NCBI GenBank assembly: GCA_016699715.1
Contig: CP065007.1
Coordinates: forward strand, 1,736,001 to 1,800,000
Direction: 5' to 3'
Source: Candidatus Competibacteraceae bacterium
GTDB taxonomy: Bacteria; Pseudomonadota; Gammaproteobacteria; Competibacterales; Competibacteraceae
Length of the DNA: 64,000 nt
Of the stretch, positions 1 through 9,373 are shown in pieces. The first letter of the stretch is position 1. Every line of letters starts with the position of its first letter. The notes below the pieces were generated by a model. The model saw only the letters and a list, made by a program, of their open reading frames with translations, did not search any database and was not told where the DNA came from. The position numbers were made by a program, and so were the translations under genes.

Positions 1-912
1 GTCCGCAGCAGCAACTACCGCTACGACCTGGCGATGCTGCACAACCCCAAGGAGGCCCTGCCGCCCTCCAACCCCAAAGCCCTGCAACAATTTATCAAGA
101 TCGGCCGTGAGTGCGGGGTCAATGCCGAACTGATCGAGAAAAAGGACTTCGGGCGACTGGCCGAATTCGACGCGCTGTTCATCCGCGAAACCACCGGCAT
201 CGATCACTACACCTATACCTTCGCCAAAAAGGCGGAAAGCGAAGGCATGGTGGTGATCGACGACCCCGACTCCATCCTCAAATGCACCAACAAGGTCTAT
301 CTGGACGAGTTGCTGCGTACCCATCGGGTCCGCACCCCGAAAACCGTCATCGTCCGCCGCGACAATCTGGAGCGGGTGGACAGCGAGATCGACTACCCCA
401 TCGTACTGAAGATCCCCGACGGCTCGTTCTCGCGTGGGGTGTTCAAGGTCAATGATCGGACCGGACTGCTGGACATGGCCGGCAAATTGTTCAAGTCATC
501 CGACCTGCTGCTGGCACAGGAATTTCTCTACACCGAGTTCGACTGGCGGGTCGGGATTCTCAACAAGACGCCGCTGTTCGTCTGCCAGTATTTCATGTCC
601 AAGGAGCACTGGCAGATCTACAATCACGAGTCCGGCCAAAAGACCGATACCCACGCCGGCGACTTCAAAACCTTCCGGGTCGAAGATGCACCGGAGGTAG
701 TGGTCAAGACGGCGCTCAAGGCCGCCAATCTGATCGGCAACGGCTTATACGGCGTGGATTTGAAACAGACCGCCAAGGGCGTGGTGGTGATCGAAGTCAA
801 CGACAACCCCAACATCGATCACGGCGTCGAAGACGCGGTGCTCAAGGAAAACCTCTATCGCGCCATCGTCGAAGACATCGTCTGGCGCTTGGATCGAAAG
901 CGAGGGAAGTGA
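1..912 (+). CDS. RimK-like ATP-grasp ligase, 5' end outside window
   Basis: The reading frame is open from base 1, so the true start lies upstream; 303 codons are present. It belongs to the RimK-type ATP-grasp ligases, which couple ATP hydrolysis to amide-bond formation, for example adding glutamate to a protein or small molecule. Seen: an N-terminal alpha/beta region, then from about codon 100 the ATP-grasp fold, with the nucleotide-binding stretch VLKIPDGSFSRGVF and near the C-terminus the Mg-binding motif EVNDNPNIDHG. The substrate cannot be read from the sequence. It is convergent with the HiPIP gene, with a hairpin between them. Confidence 0.8.
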   Translation, partial: VRSSNYRYDLAMLHNPKEALPPSNPKALQQFIKIGRECGVNAELIEKKDFGRLAEFDALFIRETTGIDHYTYTFAKKAESEGMVVIDDPDSILKCTNKVYLDELLRTHRVRTPKTVIVRRDNLERVDSEIDYPIVLKIPDGSFSRGVFKVNDRTGLLDMAGKLFKSSDLLLAQEFLYTEFDWRVGILNKTPLFVCQYFMSKEHWQIYNHESGQKTDTHAGDFKTFRVEDAPEVVVKTALKAANLIGNGLYGVDLKQTAKGVVVIEVNDNPNIDHGVEDAVLKENLYRAIVEDIVWRLDRKRGK

Positions 913-918
913 TGGCGC

Positions 919-955
919 GGGGGCAGAGGGCAGGGATAACGCAAGACCTGCCCCC
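919..955. terminator. Hairpin between convergent genes
   Basis: Eight-base perfect arms, GGGGGCAG (919-926) and CTGCCCCC (948-955), enclose a 21-nt loop between the ligase stop and the HiPIP stop. There is no U-run on either side, so it is only a possible bidirectional transcription stop or RNA-stabilising stem. Confidence 0.35.
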
Positions 956-971
956 TGAATTCTCGAACGGT

Positions 972-1301
972 TCAGGCCGCCTTCTTGGTCCAGGCGGTGC
1001 ACCAGCCGTTGGCATGAACCAGTTTACCCTGGAAAATCGCGCAGGGGCCGCTTTCTTCGCCAGCCTTGCCGGTGTACAAGCCACAATTATGGCATAACGC
1101 CGTTGCGTCCTTGCGCTTGTCGGATTTGGTGGCGTCGGCCACGTAACCCAGCGACGCCGCCGTGGGATCGGTCTCGCTGACCATATCCGCCGCTCGGGCG
1201 GTTCCGCTCAACAGCGCGTTGGCGAACGGCGCGGCGGCCAAGCCGACGGCGGTCAGCTTGATGAAACGGCGGCGGCTGTTGTCGGGAACATGATTGGCCA
1301 T
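972..1301 (-). CDS. High-potential iron-sulfur protein (HiPIP)
   Basis: A 109-residue periplasmic electron carrier with one [4Fe-4S] cluster cycling between the +2 and +3 states; in photosynthetic and respiratory gammaproteobacteria it shuttles electrons between bc1 complexes and reaction centres or oxidases. A Tat signal is visible (SRRRFIKLTAVGLAAAP, cleaved near ARA-AD). The mature part has four cysteines in CX2CX13CX13C spacing, ending in GWCTAW, as in HiPIPs. The start is the ATG at 1301, preceded by GAGGAAA; a longer upstream frame lacks support. It stands alone, divergent from the penicillin-acylase gene. Confidence 0.93.
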   Translation of the reverse strand: MANHVPDNSRRRFIKLTAVGLAAAPFANALLSGTARAADMVSETDPTAASLGYVADATKSDKRKDATALCHNCGLYTGKAGEESGPCAIFQGKLVHANGWCTAWTKKAA

Positions 1302-1452
1302 GGTGGTTTCCTCGGAAGTTGTTATATGAACTGGTAAAACTCGCGCGAACACCACCTGCGCGAGTGGCCGAATGATAACATGGACTACCGTAAGACAGGT
1401 TGACATCCGACAATGACAACGGCCAATTTCCTCCTTTTTGGAGCGACATGGC

Positions 1453-3912
1453 ATGCACACGACTGCGAGCAGGGCGCGGTTTCGCTTTCGCTGGCGCCAC
1501 CGAGCGCTGTTGGTCGGTATCGGCCTGTTGGCGCTGCTGGCCATTGGCGCCATCTGGTTGTATAGCCGATTGCACGGCAGCCTGCCCCAACTGGATGGCG
1601 CGGCGATATTGGCCGGACTGAGCGCGCCGGCCACCGTCGAACGCGATGCGCTGGGCGTACCGGTCATTCGCGGCGCGAACCGACTCGATGTCGCCCGCGC
1701 CACCGGTTTCGTCCACGCCCAGGAACGATTTTTTCAGATGGATCTGCTGCGGCGCACGGCGGCCGGCGAGCTGGCGGCCTTGTTCGGCCCGACGGCGCTG
1801 GATTTGGATCGCGCCCACCGCCTGCATCGCTTCCGCCATCGTGCCCGTCAGGCACTGGCAACGCTGCCCCTCGAAGATCGCGCCCTGATCGATGCCTACG
1901 CCGCCGGTGTCAATGCCGGACTGGCTGCCCTCGCCGCCCCACCGTTCGAATACCTGTTGCCGCGGGCCACGCCCGAACCCTGGCGAGCCGAGGATACGGC
2001 GCTGGCGGTGTACGCAATGTATCTGAACCTGCAAGGCCAGCAATGGCCGCGTGAATCAACCCGCGGCCTGCTGCACGACCGACTGCCGCCCGCCTTGGCC
2101 GACTTCCTCGACCCGCTCGGCACCGAGTGGGACGCGCCATTGCAGGGGGAAGCACTCCCATCGCCGCCCCCGCCCGGTCCCGAGGTGTTCGATCTGCGCG
2201 GTCAGCCGGTCGTCGATATCGTTCCGGCGAACCCGCGAACGCACCCGTCGCCGGCTTTCGCGCTCTTTCCACTCGTGCCGACCGACGAATCCGAAACGGC
2301 CAGCGGCAGCAACAACTGGGCGGTCGCCGGGCAACTGACCGCGCACGGTGGCGCGCTGCTGGCCAACGACATGCATCTGGCGCTGCGCGTCCCCAACATC
2401 TGGTATCGGGCTACCCTGGCCTATCCCGAGGCCGGCGGCGAACGACGAATCACCGGCGTCATGTTGCCCGGAGCGCCCGCCATCGCGGCCGGCGGCAACG
2501 GCCATATCGCCTGGGGTTTCACCAACAGCGAAGGCGACTGGGCCGATCTGGTGATCCTGGAACCCGGCGTGGACGACGAGCACTATCTGACTCCCGACGG
2601 GCCGCGCGCCTTTACCCATGTCCGGGAAACACTGACCGTCAAGGACGGGCCGCCCGAAACGCTGGAGGTGCTGGAAACCGTCTGGGGGCCGGTGGTGGAC
2701 CACGACCATCGGGGTCGGCGGCGGGCGCTGCGCTGGGTGGCGCACGAGCCGCGGGCGTTCAACCTGGGGCCACAGGGGCTGGAGCGGGTCGATACGCTGG
2801 AGGCGGCGCTGACGGTCGCCAACCAGGCCGGCATGCCGGCGCAGAACATCCTGCTGGCCAGCGGGGACGGACGAATCGCCTGGACCCTCACCGGCCCGAT
2901 TCCGCGCCGCTTCGGCCACTCGGGCCGCATACCGTCTTCCTGGGCCGATGGCCGGCGCGGCTGGGACGGCTGGCTGGAAGCAGCCGAATATCCACGGATC
3001 GTCGATCCGCCCGATGGCCGGCTGTGGACCGCCAACGGTCGAGTGGTGGACGGGACGTGGCTGGACCGGCTGGGCGACGGCGGCTACACGCTCGGCGCCC
3101 GCGCCCGGCAGATTCGCGACGGCCTGCGGTCGGCGCAACGTTTCGACGAAGCGAGTTTCCTGGCGCTGCAACTCGATGATCGCGCGCTGTTTCTCCAGCA
3201 CTGGCGCGACCTGCTGCTGGCGGTGCTGACCCCGGAGGCCGCCCACGCCGATCCACGGCGGCAGGACATGCGCCGGTGGGTCAGCGACTGGGGCGGCCGG
3301 GCGGCGGTGGATTCGGTCGGCTACCGGTTGGTCCGCGCTTTTCGTCTGAAGGTCCGGGAACGGGCGTTCGCGCCGTTGACCGTCGCCTGCCTGCAAGCGG
3401 ATCTGCGTTTCGACTACACATCGATCAGGCAGCACGAAGGGCCGTTGTGGCAACTGCTCACCCAACAGCCACCGCATCTGCTCGATCCCCGCTATCCCGA
3501 CTGGCCGGCGCTACTGCTGGACGCGGCGGACGCGACGCTGGCGGAACTGACCGCCGACGGCCGGCCGCTGCGCAAGAAAAGCTGGGGGGATCGAAACCTG
3601 ATCCATATCCAGCACCCCTTCAGCCGGATTCTGCCGTGGCTGAGCACTTGGCTGGACATGCCGGTACGCGCCCTGCCCGGCGATCAATACATGCCTCGCG
3701 TACAGACCCCCAGCAATGGCTCGTCCGAACGGTTGGCGGTTGCGCCGGGACGAGAGACGGAAGGCATTCTACACATGCCCGGCGGCCAGAGCGGTCATCC
3801 CCTGTCGCCTTTCTACCGGGCCGGGTTCGACGCTTGGGCCGACGGCCAACCACTGCCGTTCCTGCCCGGACCGGCGCGGCATCGGCTGACGCTGCTGCCC
3901 GTGGCGCGCTGA
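1453..3912 (+). CDS. Penicillin acylase family hydrolase (Ntn-hydrolase precursor)
   Basis: An 819-residue precursor of the penicillin amidase family, whose members cleave N-acyl bonds (beta-lactams, acyl-homoserine lactones and other amides). A hydrophobic helix (residues about 23-40) exports or anchors it. The alpha-chain region carries the family motif GVPVIRGANRLDVARATGFVH. The predicted autocleavage point is before Ser286 in GSNNWAV, the N-terminal nucleophile of the beta chain; a distal Asn in SSERLAVAPG fits the family. The ATG at 1453 is preferred over the in-frame TTG at 1438 because GGAG sits 10 nt upstream of it. The physiological substrate is unknown; quorum-signal acylase is one possibility. 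Confidence 0.88.
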   Translation: MHTTASRARFRFRWRHRALLVGIGLLALLAIGAIWLYSRLHGSLPQLDGAAILAGLSAPATVERDALGVPVIRGANRLDVARATGFVHAQERFFQMDLLRRTAAGELAALFGPTALDLDRAHRLHRFRHRARQALATLPLEDRALIDAYAAGVNAGLAALAAPPFEYLLPRATPEPWRAEDTALAVYAMYLNLQGQQWPRESTRGLLHDRLPPALADFLDPLGTEWDAPLQGEALPSPPPPGPEVFDLRGQPVVDIVPANPRTHPSPAFALFPLVPTDESETASGSNNWAVAGQLTAHGGALLANDMHLALRVPNIWYRATLAYPEAGGERRITGVMLPGAPAIAAGGNGHIAWGFTNSEGDWADLVILEPGVDDEHYLTPDGPRAFTHVRETLTVKDGPPETLEVLETVWGPVVDHDHRGRRRALRWVAHEPRAFNLGPQGLERVDTLEAALTVANQAGMPAQNILLASGDGRIAWTLTGPIPRRFGHSGRIPSSWADGRRGWDGWLEAAEYPRIVDPPDGRLWTANGRVVDGTWLDRLGDGGYTLGARARQIRDGLRSAQRFDEASFLALQLDDRALFLQHWRDLLLAVLTPEAAHADPRRQDMRRWVSDWGGRAAVDSVGYRLVRAFRLKVRERAFAPLTVACLQADLRFDYTSIRQHEGPLWQLLTQQPPHLLDPRYPDWPALLLDAADATLAELTADGRPLRKKSWGDRNLIHIQHPFSRILPWLSTWLDMPVRALPGDQYMPRVQTPSNGSSERLAVAPGRETEGILHMPGGQSGHPLSPFYRAGFDAWADGQPLPFLPGPARHRLTLLPVAR

Positions 3913-3939
3913 TTCACGCAAAAGAAAACCGGACCCCAA

Positions 3940-4227
3940 TCAATCGTCGTCGTCATCGTCATCCAATGCGATTTTCCGTTGCGGCACGGTCTTGGGATCG
4001 ACGGTGATCGCTCGGTAGATTTCGACCCGATCCCCCGCTTCCAACGGCGCGGTCGGCTTGGCGAGTTTGCCAAAAATCCCAATCTTGTTTTTCTTGAGAT
4101 TCAGATGCGGATAACGGTCCAGGACCCCGGATAACTCAATGGCCTGTTGCACCGTGCTCCCTTCGGGCATCTCCAGGGACAGCCAGATCTGATGGCCCGA
4201 CTCGGCGTAAGCGACACTGACTTGCAT
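3940..4227 (-). CDS. rnfH: RnfH family protein with poly-aspartate tail
   Basis: A 95-residue protein of the RnfH (UPF0125) family, with a beta-grasp ubiquitin-like fold, commonly encoded with rnf genes; its molecular role is unsettled. Family features are the N-terminal VSVAYAESGHQIWL strand and GDRVEIYRAITVDPKTVPQRK near the end. It starts 45 nt after rnfE, so it is the last gene of the rnf operon. The C-terminus is seven consecutive aspartates, encoded by a GAC/GAT trinucleotide run just before the stop, an odd tail that could vary by slippage. Confidence 0.9.
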   Translation of the reverse strand: MQVSVAYAESGHQIWLSLEMPEGSTVQQAIELSGVLDRYPHLNLKKNKIGIFGKLAKPTAPLEAGDRVEIYRAITVDPKTVPQRKIALDDDDDDD

Positions 4228-4272
4228 AGATCCTCCTTCACACGACTCTTCATTGAAATCGCAAACCGTAAA

Positions 4273-4947
4273 TCACTGGACACTACAGTGAAACTCTTCT
4301 TTCACCTCGCTCTTTTCGGTGATCCGCTCGATCACCCGTTTGCCGGCCAGCAAGAATCCCAGCACCAGAAAACCGCCCGGCGGCAGCAACATCAGCAGAA
4401 AGCCGCGATAATCCTCAATCAGCGTGGTTTCCAGAAAGGTGAAGGCTGGCCCCAGCAACAGGGAGGCGTGGGCGAACAAGGTGGCGCTGCCCAGGATCTC
4501 GCGACAAGCGCCGATCAGCACCAACGCCAGGGTCAGACCCAGCCCCATCGCCAGGCCGTCGGCGGCGGCGGCGAGTACCGGCTGTTTGGAGGCAAAGGAC
4601 TCGGCCCGCCCCAACACGCAACAGTTGACCACGATCAGCGGAATGAACAACCCCAGCACCTTGTATAACTCGTGCAGCCAGGCGTTGATCGCCATATCGG
4701 CCAATGTCACCAAGGATGCGATCAATAGCACGAACACCGGAATGCGCACCTCCGGGACGATCCAGTGCCGCAGGCTGGCGACGACCATGTTGGACGCCAG
4801 CAGCACGGCCGTGGTCGCCAACCCCATGCCGAGTCCATTAGTGGCGGTACTGGTCACCGCCATCAGCGGGCACAGCGCCAGCATCTGGGCGAACACCACG
4901 TTGTTGTTCCACAGACCGTCGGCAAAGATGCCGCGATAGTCGTTCAT
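4273..4947 (-). CDS. rnfE: Electron transport complex subunit RnfE
   Basis: A 224-residue integral membrane subunit of the Rnf complex (ferredoxin:NAD+ oxidoreductase coupled to an ion gradient; in diazotrophs thought to run in reverse to make low-potential ferredoxin for nitrogenase). About six transmembrane helices are visible. The segments NNVVFAQMLALCPLMAVT and IPLIVVNCCVLGRAESFA carry the conserved cysteines that RnfA and RnfE use for an intramembrane [2Fe-2S] centre. Its start overlaps the rnfG stop by 4 nt, showing translational coupling. The extreme C-terminus is acidic (SEVKEEFHCSVQ). Confidence 0.95.
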   Translation of the reverse strand: MNDYRGIFADGLWNNNVVFAQMLALCPLMAVTSTATNGLGMGLATTAVLLASNMVVASLRHWIVPEVRIPVFVLLIASLVTLADMAINAWLHELYKVLGLFIPLIVVNCCVLGRAESFASKQPVLAAAADGLAMGLGLTLALVLIGACREILGSATLFAHASLLLGPAFTFLETTLIEDYRGFLLMLLPPGGFLVLGFLLAGKRVIERITEKSEVKEEFHCSVQ

Positions 4948-5594
4948 CGGTCATTGCCTCCGCTCGATTCATCCAGTAATACCGCTCGATGAGCGGCAAA
5001 AAATTCCAGTCCCCCCTTGATCGACTTGACCACCGCGCGCGGCGTGATGGTCGCGCCGGTGAACTGGTCAAATACTCCGCCGTCTTTTTTGACGCCCCAG
5101 CCGGCCGGCGATGGATCGTCCAGCGAGCGGCCGTTGAAGCTCAAAATCCAGTTGGATCGGCTCAGTTCGATCTTGTCGCCCAAGCCCGGCGTCTCGCCGT
5201 GACTGATCACCCGCACCCCCAGCAGCTTGCCGTCGCGATCCACCCCGATGATCATCACCATCTCCGTACTGCCGTAACCCGGCGCCGTGGTTCGGAAACT
5301 CACCGCTTGCACCTGGCCCTTGCGCCGCGCCCGGTAGACCCGCACCGATCGATCGCCCTCTTGCACGGTCACCGTGTCGCGCACCGGATCGTTGTCGTAG
5401 TACCCGGCGGGCACCACCTGTTGCAAAGTGGCCTGCAAATCCTCCAACTGGCGCCGGGCGATATCGGCATGGGTCCCCAAGTTGGCGATACCGATCGCCA
5501 TGCTGACCAGCAGCGCCACACCGCCCAGCAATAGGATCGGATACCCCGAGCTTTGCCGAATCTCCGGTTTCAGCCAGTGACTAATCACGCGCAT
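4944..5594 (-). CDS. rnfG: Electron transport complex subunit RnfG, covalent FMN protein
   Basis: A 216-residue subunit with one N-terminal transmembrane helix (about residues 18-38) and a periplasmic FMN-binding domain. The covalent FMN attachment motif is clear: FTGATITPRAV (S/TGATxT), with the last threonine expected to be phosphoester-linked to FMN. PGLGDKIE earlier in the chain is also conserved in RnfG/NqrC proteins. It overlaps the end of rnfD by 14 nt and rnfE by 4 nt. Confidence 0.95.
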   Translation of the reverse strand: MRVISHWLKPEIRQSSGYPILLLGGVALLVSMAIGIANLGTHADIARRQLEDLQATLQQVVPAGYYDNDPVRDTVTVQEGDRSVRVYRARRKGQVQAVSFRTTAPGYGSTEMVMIIGVDRDGKLLGVRVISHGETPGLGDKIELSRSNWILSFNGRSLDDPSPAGWGVKKDGGVFDQFTGATITPRAVVKSIKGGLEFFAAHRAVLLDESSGGNDR

Positions 5595-6702
5595 CTACTC
5601 CGGATTTCCGCGCCAGGGGCGGTTGTTTGGCGCGAGCCGGCACCGGTCGCGGCTTGCCGCTCCAGGTTCGACCATAGGCGCGCGGGCGGATGTAATGATC
5701 GATCACCGGCGTGGCGGCGTTCATCAGCACCACCGCGAACGCCACGCCCTCGGGGTAGCCGCCCCAGGTGCGAATGATGTACACCAACACACCGCAGCCG
5801 ACGCCGAACACGATCTGTCCCAACGACGAGATTGGCGACGTCACCGGGTCGGTGGCAATGAAAAACGCGCCCAGCATCAGCCCACCCGACAACAGGTGCA
5901 GCACGGGATCGGCGAAGCGCTGGGGATCGAGCAGGTGGAAACCGCTGGCCAGCACCAGCACCGCGCCCAGCATCCCGACCGGGATGTGCCAGGTGATCAC
6001 CCGCCGCCGCAGCAACCACAAGCCGCCCAGCAACACCAGCCATTCAGCGGTTTCGCCCAGACTGCCGCCGGTCCAACCCAGCGCGGCGGCGCTGGCCTGA
6101 TAATGCCCCGCTAAAATCTGGGCCAGGGAATGATTCATGCCCAACTCGGTGCGGGCGTAACCCAGGATGGTGGCACCCGTTACCCCGTCGGTTGCGCTGA
6201 AATGGCCGAGCGTAATCAGCCAGCCTTCCAGCCATCCCGGCGAAGTCCCGGACCACCAGGGATGCGGTGTCAACCAAGTCGTCATCTCCACCGGAAACGA
6301 CACCAGTAGCATGACCCGCGCCAGCATCGCCGGATTGAAAATGTTCTGACCGGTGCCGCCGAACACCTGCTTGCCGACCACGACGGCGAAGCCGGCGCCG
6401 ATGGCGCCGATCCACCACGGCGCCCAGGGCGGCAGCGACAGGGCCAGCAACACCCCGGTCAGCAACGCCGAACCGTCCATCACTCCCGGTCGGATCGGTC
6501 GCCCCGCCAGCCACAGACAACCGGCTTCACAAACCAAGCCAACCAGGACGGTGATCGTCAGCAGATTGAACGCCGGCCAGCCGAACAGGAACAAGCCGTA
6601 CAAGGTCGCCGGCAGGATCGCCAGCAACACCGCGCCCATCAACCGAGGCACGCTGTCCTGGTCGTGGGCATGAGGAGCACCGGCGAACGAATTTGAATTC
6701 AT
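5581..6702 (-). CDS. rnfD: Electron transport complex subunit RnfD, covalent FMN protein
   Basis: A 373-residue, roughly ten-helix membrane subunit homologous to NqrB. The covalent FMN site is VTGATILG (TGAT), in the loop after the fourth or fifth helix. The stretch NIFNPAMLARVMLLVSFP is typical of the family. I chose the ATG at 6702, preceded by AAGGG, over an in-frame TTG at 6723. The extended C-terminal tail (RPRAYGRTWSGKPRP onward) is basic and looks cytoplasmic. The gap after rnfC is 30 nt. Confidence 0.94.
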   Translation of the reverse strand: MNSNSFAGAPHAHDQDSVPRLMGAVLLAILPATLYGLFLFGWPAFNLLTITVLVGLVCEAGCLWLAGRPIRPGVMDGSALLTGVLLALSLPPWAPWWIGAIGAGFAVVVGKQVFGGTGQNIFNPAMLARVMLLVSFPVEMTTWLTPHPWWSGTSPGWLEGWLITLGHFSATDGVTGATILGYARTELGMNHSLAQILAGHYQASAAALGWTGGSLGETAEWLVLLGGLWLLRRRVITWHIPVGMLGAVLVLASGFHLLDPQRFADPVLHLLSGGLMLGAFFIATDPVTSPISSLGQIVFGVGCGVLVYIIRTWGGYPEGVAFAVVLMNAATPVIDHYIRPRAYGRTWSGKPRPVPARAKQPPLARKSGVDARD

Positions 6703-6732
6703 ACCTCGGCCCTTGATTGACAATGCAAAGTC

Positions 6733-8202
6733 TTAATCTTCATCCGCTTCCAGAACCACAGTTCGTGGTTTCTTTGCCGCCCGCCGCGCCGCCGCCGCTT
6801 CCGCCTTGGCCCGCTCCTGCCGTTCGAACCGCGCCTGACGCTGCTCCATCAATTCGCGGGTGCGCCGCGCCTTCTGTTCCTCGCGCCGTTGCGCCGCCAA
6901 CATGCCGCGCGCGTAGGCGAAGTACTGCGGCAGGGGGATATGCGACGGACAGACATAGGCACAGGAACCGCAGGACATGCAGTCGTTCAAGCCCAGGGCC
7001 TGGATACCCTCCCAGTCCTCGCCGCGCGCCCGTTTGGACAATTCCAGCGGCAGCAGACCCATCGGACACGCTTCCACACAGCGACCGCAGCGGATGCACG
7101 GCGACGGTTCGCCCGCCTCCCCGACTTCGTCGGGAGTCAGCGCCAGAATGCCGTTGGTGCCCTTGATCACCGGCACCTGAGGTCCGGGCAGTGGCTGTCC
7201 CATCATCGGCCCGCCCATCAGCAGGCGGGCGCGCTCGTCGCTGACGCCGCCGCAATAGGCCAGCAGATCGGCCGCCAGCGCGCCGATGGGAACCTCCAGG
7301 TTGCGAGGCTCCGGCACGGCCCCGCCGCTGACCGTGACGATGCGCGAGATCAGCGGCCGGTCGTGGCGCAGCGCCCGATGCGCCGCATAGGCGGTACCAA
7401 CGTTGTGCACCAGCAGTCCCGTATCGGTGCCGCGCCCGCCGGCTGGCGTCTCCAAACCGGTCAGCAGTTGAATCAACTGCTTGGCCGACCCGGCGGGATA
7501 GCGACTGGGCAGGCCCAATACCTCGATCCGGGCATCGTGCCGACAGGCGTCGCTCATGGCCTGGATCGCTTCCGGCTTGTTGTTCTCGATGGCGATCACG
7601 GCGCGCGACGCTTGCAAGGCGTGCAGCATGATGGCGATGCCGTCGGCGATTTCCCCTGCCCGCTCGCGCATGAGTTGATCGTCGCAGGTCACATACGGCT
7701 CGCATTCCGCGCCGTTGATCACCAGGGTATGCACACCGGCCTGGCGCGCTTTGCTGAGCTTGACCGACGCCGGAAAGTTGGCGCCGCCCATACCGACGAT
7801 GCCGGCGGCGCCGACCCGGCGGGCGACTTCTTCCGGGCTTAGGCTGAAGGGATCGGGCGGCGGGGCGCGTTCGGCCCAACGCTCCTCGCCGTCGGTGTCG
7901 AGGATGATGGTCGGTAGCGGCAACCCCGAGGCGTGCGGCGCGGTGAACTCGCCGATGGCGGCGATCCGTCCGGAACTGGGCGCGTGTAGCGGCGCGGAAG
8001 TCGCGCCCTGCGCGCGGGCCAGCAACTCGCCCTTGCCGACCTGTTGGCCGACCGTCACCACCGGCAGCGCGGGGGCGCCGGCGTGTTGCTGCAACGGAAT
8101 ATAGAGACGCGCCGGCAACGGCAGGGACTCGATCGGCCGCCCGGCGCTGAGATGTTTCTGGCTGGGCGGATGGACCCCGCCACGGAAGTCATGCAGACGC
8201 AT
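6733..8202 (-). CDS. rnfC: Electron transport complex subunit RnfC
   Basis: A 489-residue peripheral subunit that binds NADH and FMN and carries two [4Fe-4S] clusters. An N-terminal RnfC barrel-sandwich domain (FRGGVHPP) is followed by the NADH/FMN region (GMGGANFPASVKL, INGAECEPYVTCDD). Two cluster motifs follow: CIRCGRCVEACP and CMSCGSCAYVCP. The C-terminal 60 residues are a charged Lys/Arg/Glu-rich helix, shorter than the long repeats of enterobacterial RsxC. It begins 3 nt after rnfB. Confidence 0.96.
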   Translation of the reverse strand: MRLHDFRGGVHPPSQKHLSAGRPIESLPLPARLYIPLQQHAGAPALPVVTVGQQVGKGELLARAQGATSAPLHAPSSGRIAAIGEFTAPHASGLPLPTIILDTDGEERWAERAPPPDPFSLSPEEVARRVGAAGIVGMGGANFPASVKLSKARQAGVHTLVINGAECEPYVTCDDQLMRERAGEIADGIAIMLHALQASRAVIAIENNKPEAIQAMSDACRHDARIEVLGLPSRYPAGSAKQLIQLLTGLETPAGGRGTDTGLLVHNVGTAYAAHRALRHDRPLISRIVTVSGGAVPEPRNLEVPIGALAADLLAYCGGVSDERARLLMGGPMMGQPLPGPQVPVIKGTNGILALTPDEVGEAGEPSPCIRCGRCVEACPMGLLPLELSKRARGEDWEGIQALGLNDCMSCGSCAYVCPSHIPLPQYFAYARGMLAAQRREEQKARRTRELMEQRQARFERQERAKAEAAAARRAAKKPRTVVLEADED

Positions 8203-8205
8203 CGC

Positions 8206-8730
8206 TCACACTCCCGCCAGCGCCGGCTTGGGCCAGCACCAGCTATCGAAAGTCGGTTTTTGGGGACGCAGTTGCAGGCATTCGGTCGGGCACACCTCGA
8301 CACACAAACCGCAGCCCGTACACGCTTCCCGCAAAACGGCGTGGATCTGCTTGGGCGCGCCGATGATGGCGTCGGTGGCGCAGAGCTTGCCGCAATGGGC
8401 GCAACCGATGCACAGGCTTTCGTCGATCTCGGCCAGCAGTGGCGGACCTCCCGGCGCATCCATCGCCCGACCCAGCTTGGCCGCCAACGCTCGCGCCAAT
8501 GCCGTGCCACCGGGCGGACATAGCGTCGGCGCGGCGGTGCCGGCCACCAGCGCATCCGCCGCGCCACCGCAACCGGGATAACCGCACTGCCCGCAGTTCA
8601 CGCCGGGCAGCAACTCCATGATGTCCTCACGCAAGGCATCGCTCGGCACCTGGAAATAGCGGGCGGCCAGACTCAACAGCAGTCCCAGCAGCGATCCCAG
8701 CACGGTCAACGTCATCATGGCGGCAATCAT
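8206..8730 (-). CDS. rnfB: Electron transport complex subunit RnfB
   Basis: A 174-residue subunit that receives or delivers electrons to ferredoxin. One N-terminal membrane anchor (about residues 5-25) is followed by a [4Fe-4S] motif GVNCGQCGYPGCGG and two ferredoxin-type clusters, CIGCAHCGKLC and CTGCGLCVEVC. The frame is open far upstream, inside rnfA, but the ATG at 8730 gives the canonical MIAAMM start and the usual length. It is separated from rnfA by 29 nt. Confidence 0.95.
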   Translation of the reverse strand: MIAAMMTLTVLGSLLGLLLSLAARYFQVPSDALREDIMELLPGVNCGQCGYPGCGGAADALVAGTAAPTLCPPGGTALARALAAKLGRAMDAPGGPPLLAEIDESLCIGCAHCGKLCATDAIIGAPKQIHAVLREACTGCGLCVEVCPTECLQLRPQKPTFDSWCWPKPALAGV

Positions 8731-8759
8731 TTTGGTGAACTCCCGATCAGGGCCGACGG

Positions 8760-9341
8760 CTAATGTACCGGCAACCCAGCGAAACCCATGAACGCCAGCG
8801 CCAGCAGGCCGGCGGCGATGAAAGCAATGGGAGCGCCGGCAAAAGTGGCCGGCACGTTGGCCAGGGCCAACCGCTCCCGAATCCCCGCGAACAACAGCAT
8901 CACCAGGGTGAACCCCAGCGCGGAGCCGAAGCCGTACAACAGGCTGCTGATAAAATCGTATTTTTGCTGGACGTTGAGCAGCGCGATACCGAACACCGCG
9001 CAGTTGGTGGTGATCAGCGGCAGGTAGATGCCCAGCACCTGATGGAGCGTCGGGCTGGCCTTGCGCACGAACATCTCGGTGAACTGCACCAGGGCGGCGA
9101 TCACCAGGATGAACGCCAGGATGCGCAAAAACTCGATGTCGAGCGGGACTAGCAGGTAATGCTCCAACAGCCAACTGGCCGCGACCGCCAAGGTCAGTAC
9201 AAAGGTGGTGGCCATGCCCATGCCCAGGGCGGAGTCGATCTTGTTCGACACGCCCATGAACGGGCACAGCCCGAGAAACCGCACCAGCACCACGTTGTTG
9301 ACCAGTGCCGCGCCCAACAGGATGAACAGGTAATCCCGCAT
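8760..9341 (-). CDS. rnfA: Electron transport complex subunit RnfA
   Basis: A 193-residue membrane subunit with six predicted helices, a paralogue of RnfE. It contains NNVVLVRFLGLCPFMGVS and LPLITTNCAVFGIAL, the two half-motifs whose cysteines coordinate the intramembrane [2Fe-2S] cluster. It is the first gene of the rnf operon; the ATG at 9341 follows a strong GGAGGG. It lies about 21 nt downstream of the predicted sigma-54 transcription start. Confidence 0.96.
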   Translation of the reverse strand: MRDYLFILLGAALVNNVVLVRFLGLCPFMGVSNKIDSALGMGMATTFVLTLAVAASWLLEHYLLVPLDIEFLRILAFILVIAALVQFTEMFVRKASPTLHQVLGIYLPLITTNCAVFGIALLNVQQKYDFISSLLYGFGSALGFTLVMLLFAGIRERLALANVPATFAGAPIAFIAAGLLALAFMGFAGLPVH

Positions 9342-9373
9342 AACAGCCCTCCGCGTTCCTGGCTCGCTACCCG

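Noticed and set aside
972..1703. A 243-residue protein in the HiPIP frame
   Set aside because: The upstream extension overlaps the penicillin-acylase gene and precedes a clear Tat signal with its own ATG and ribosome-binding site.
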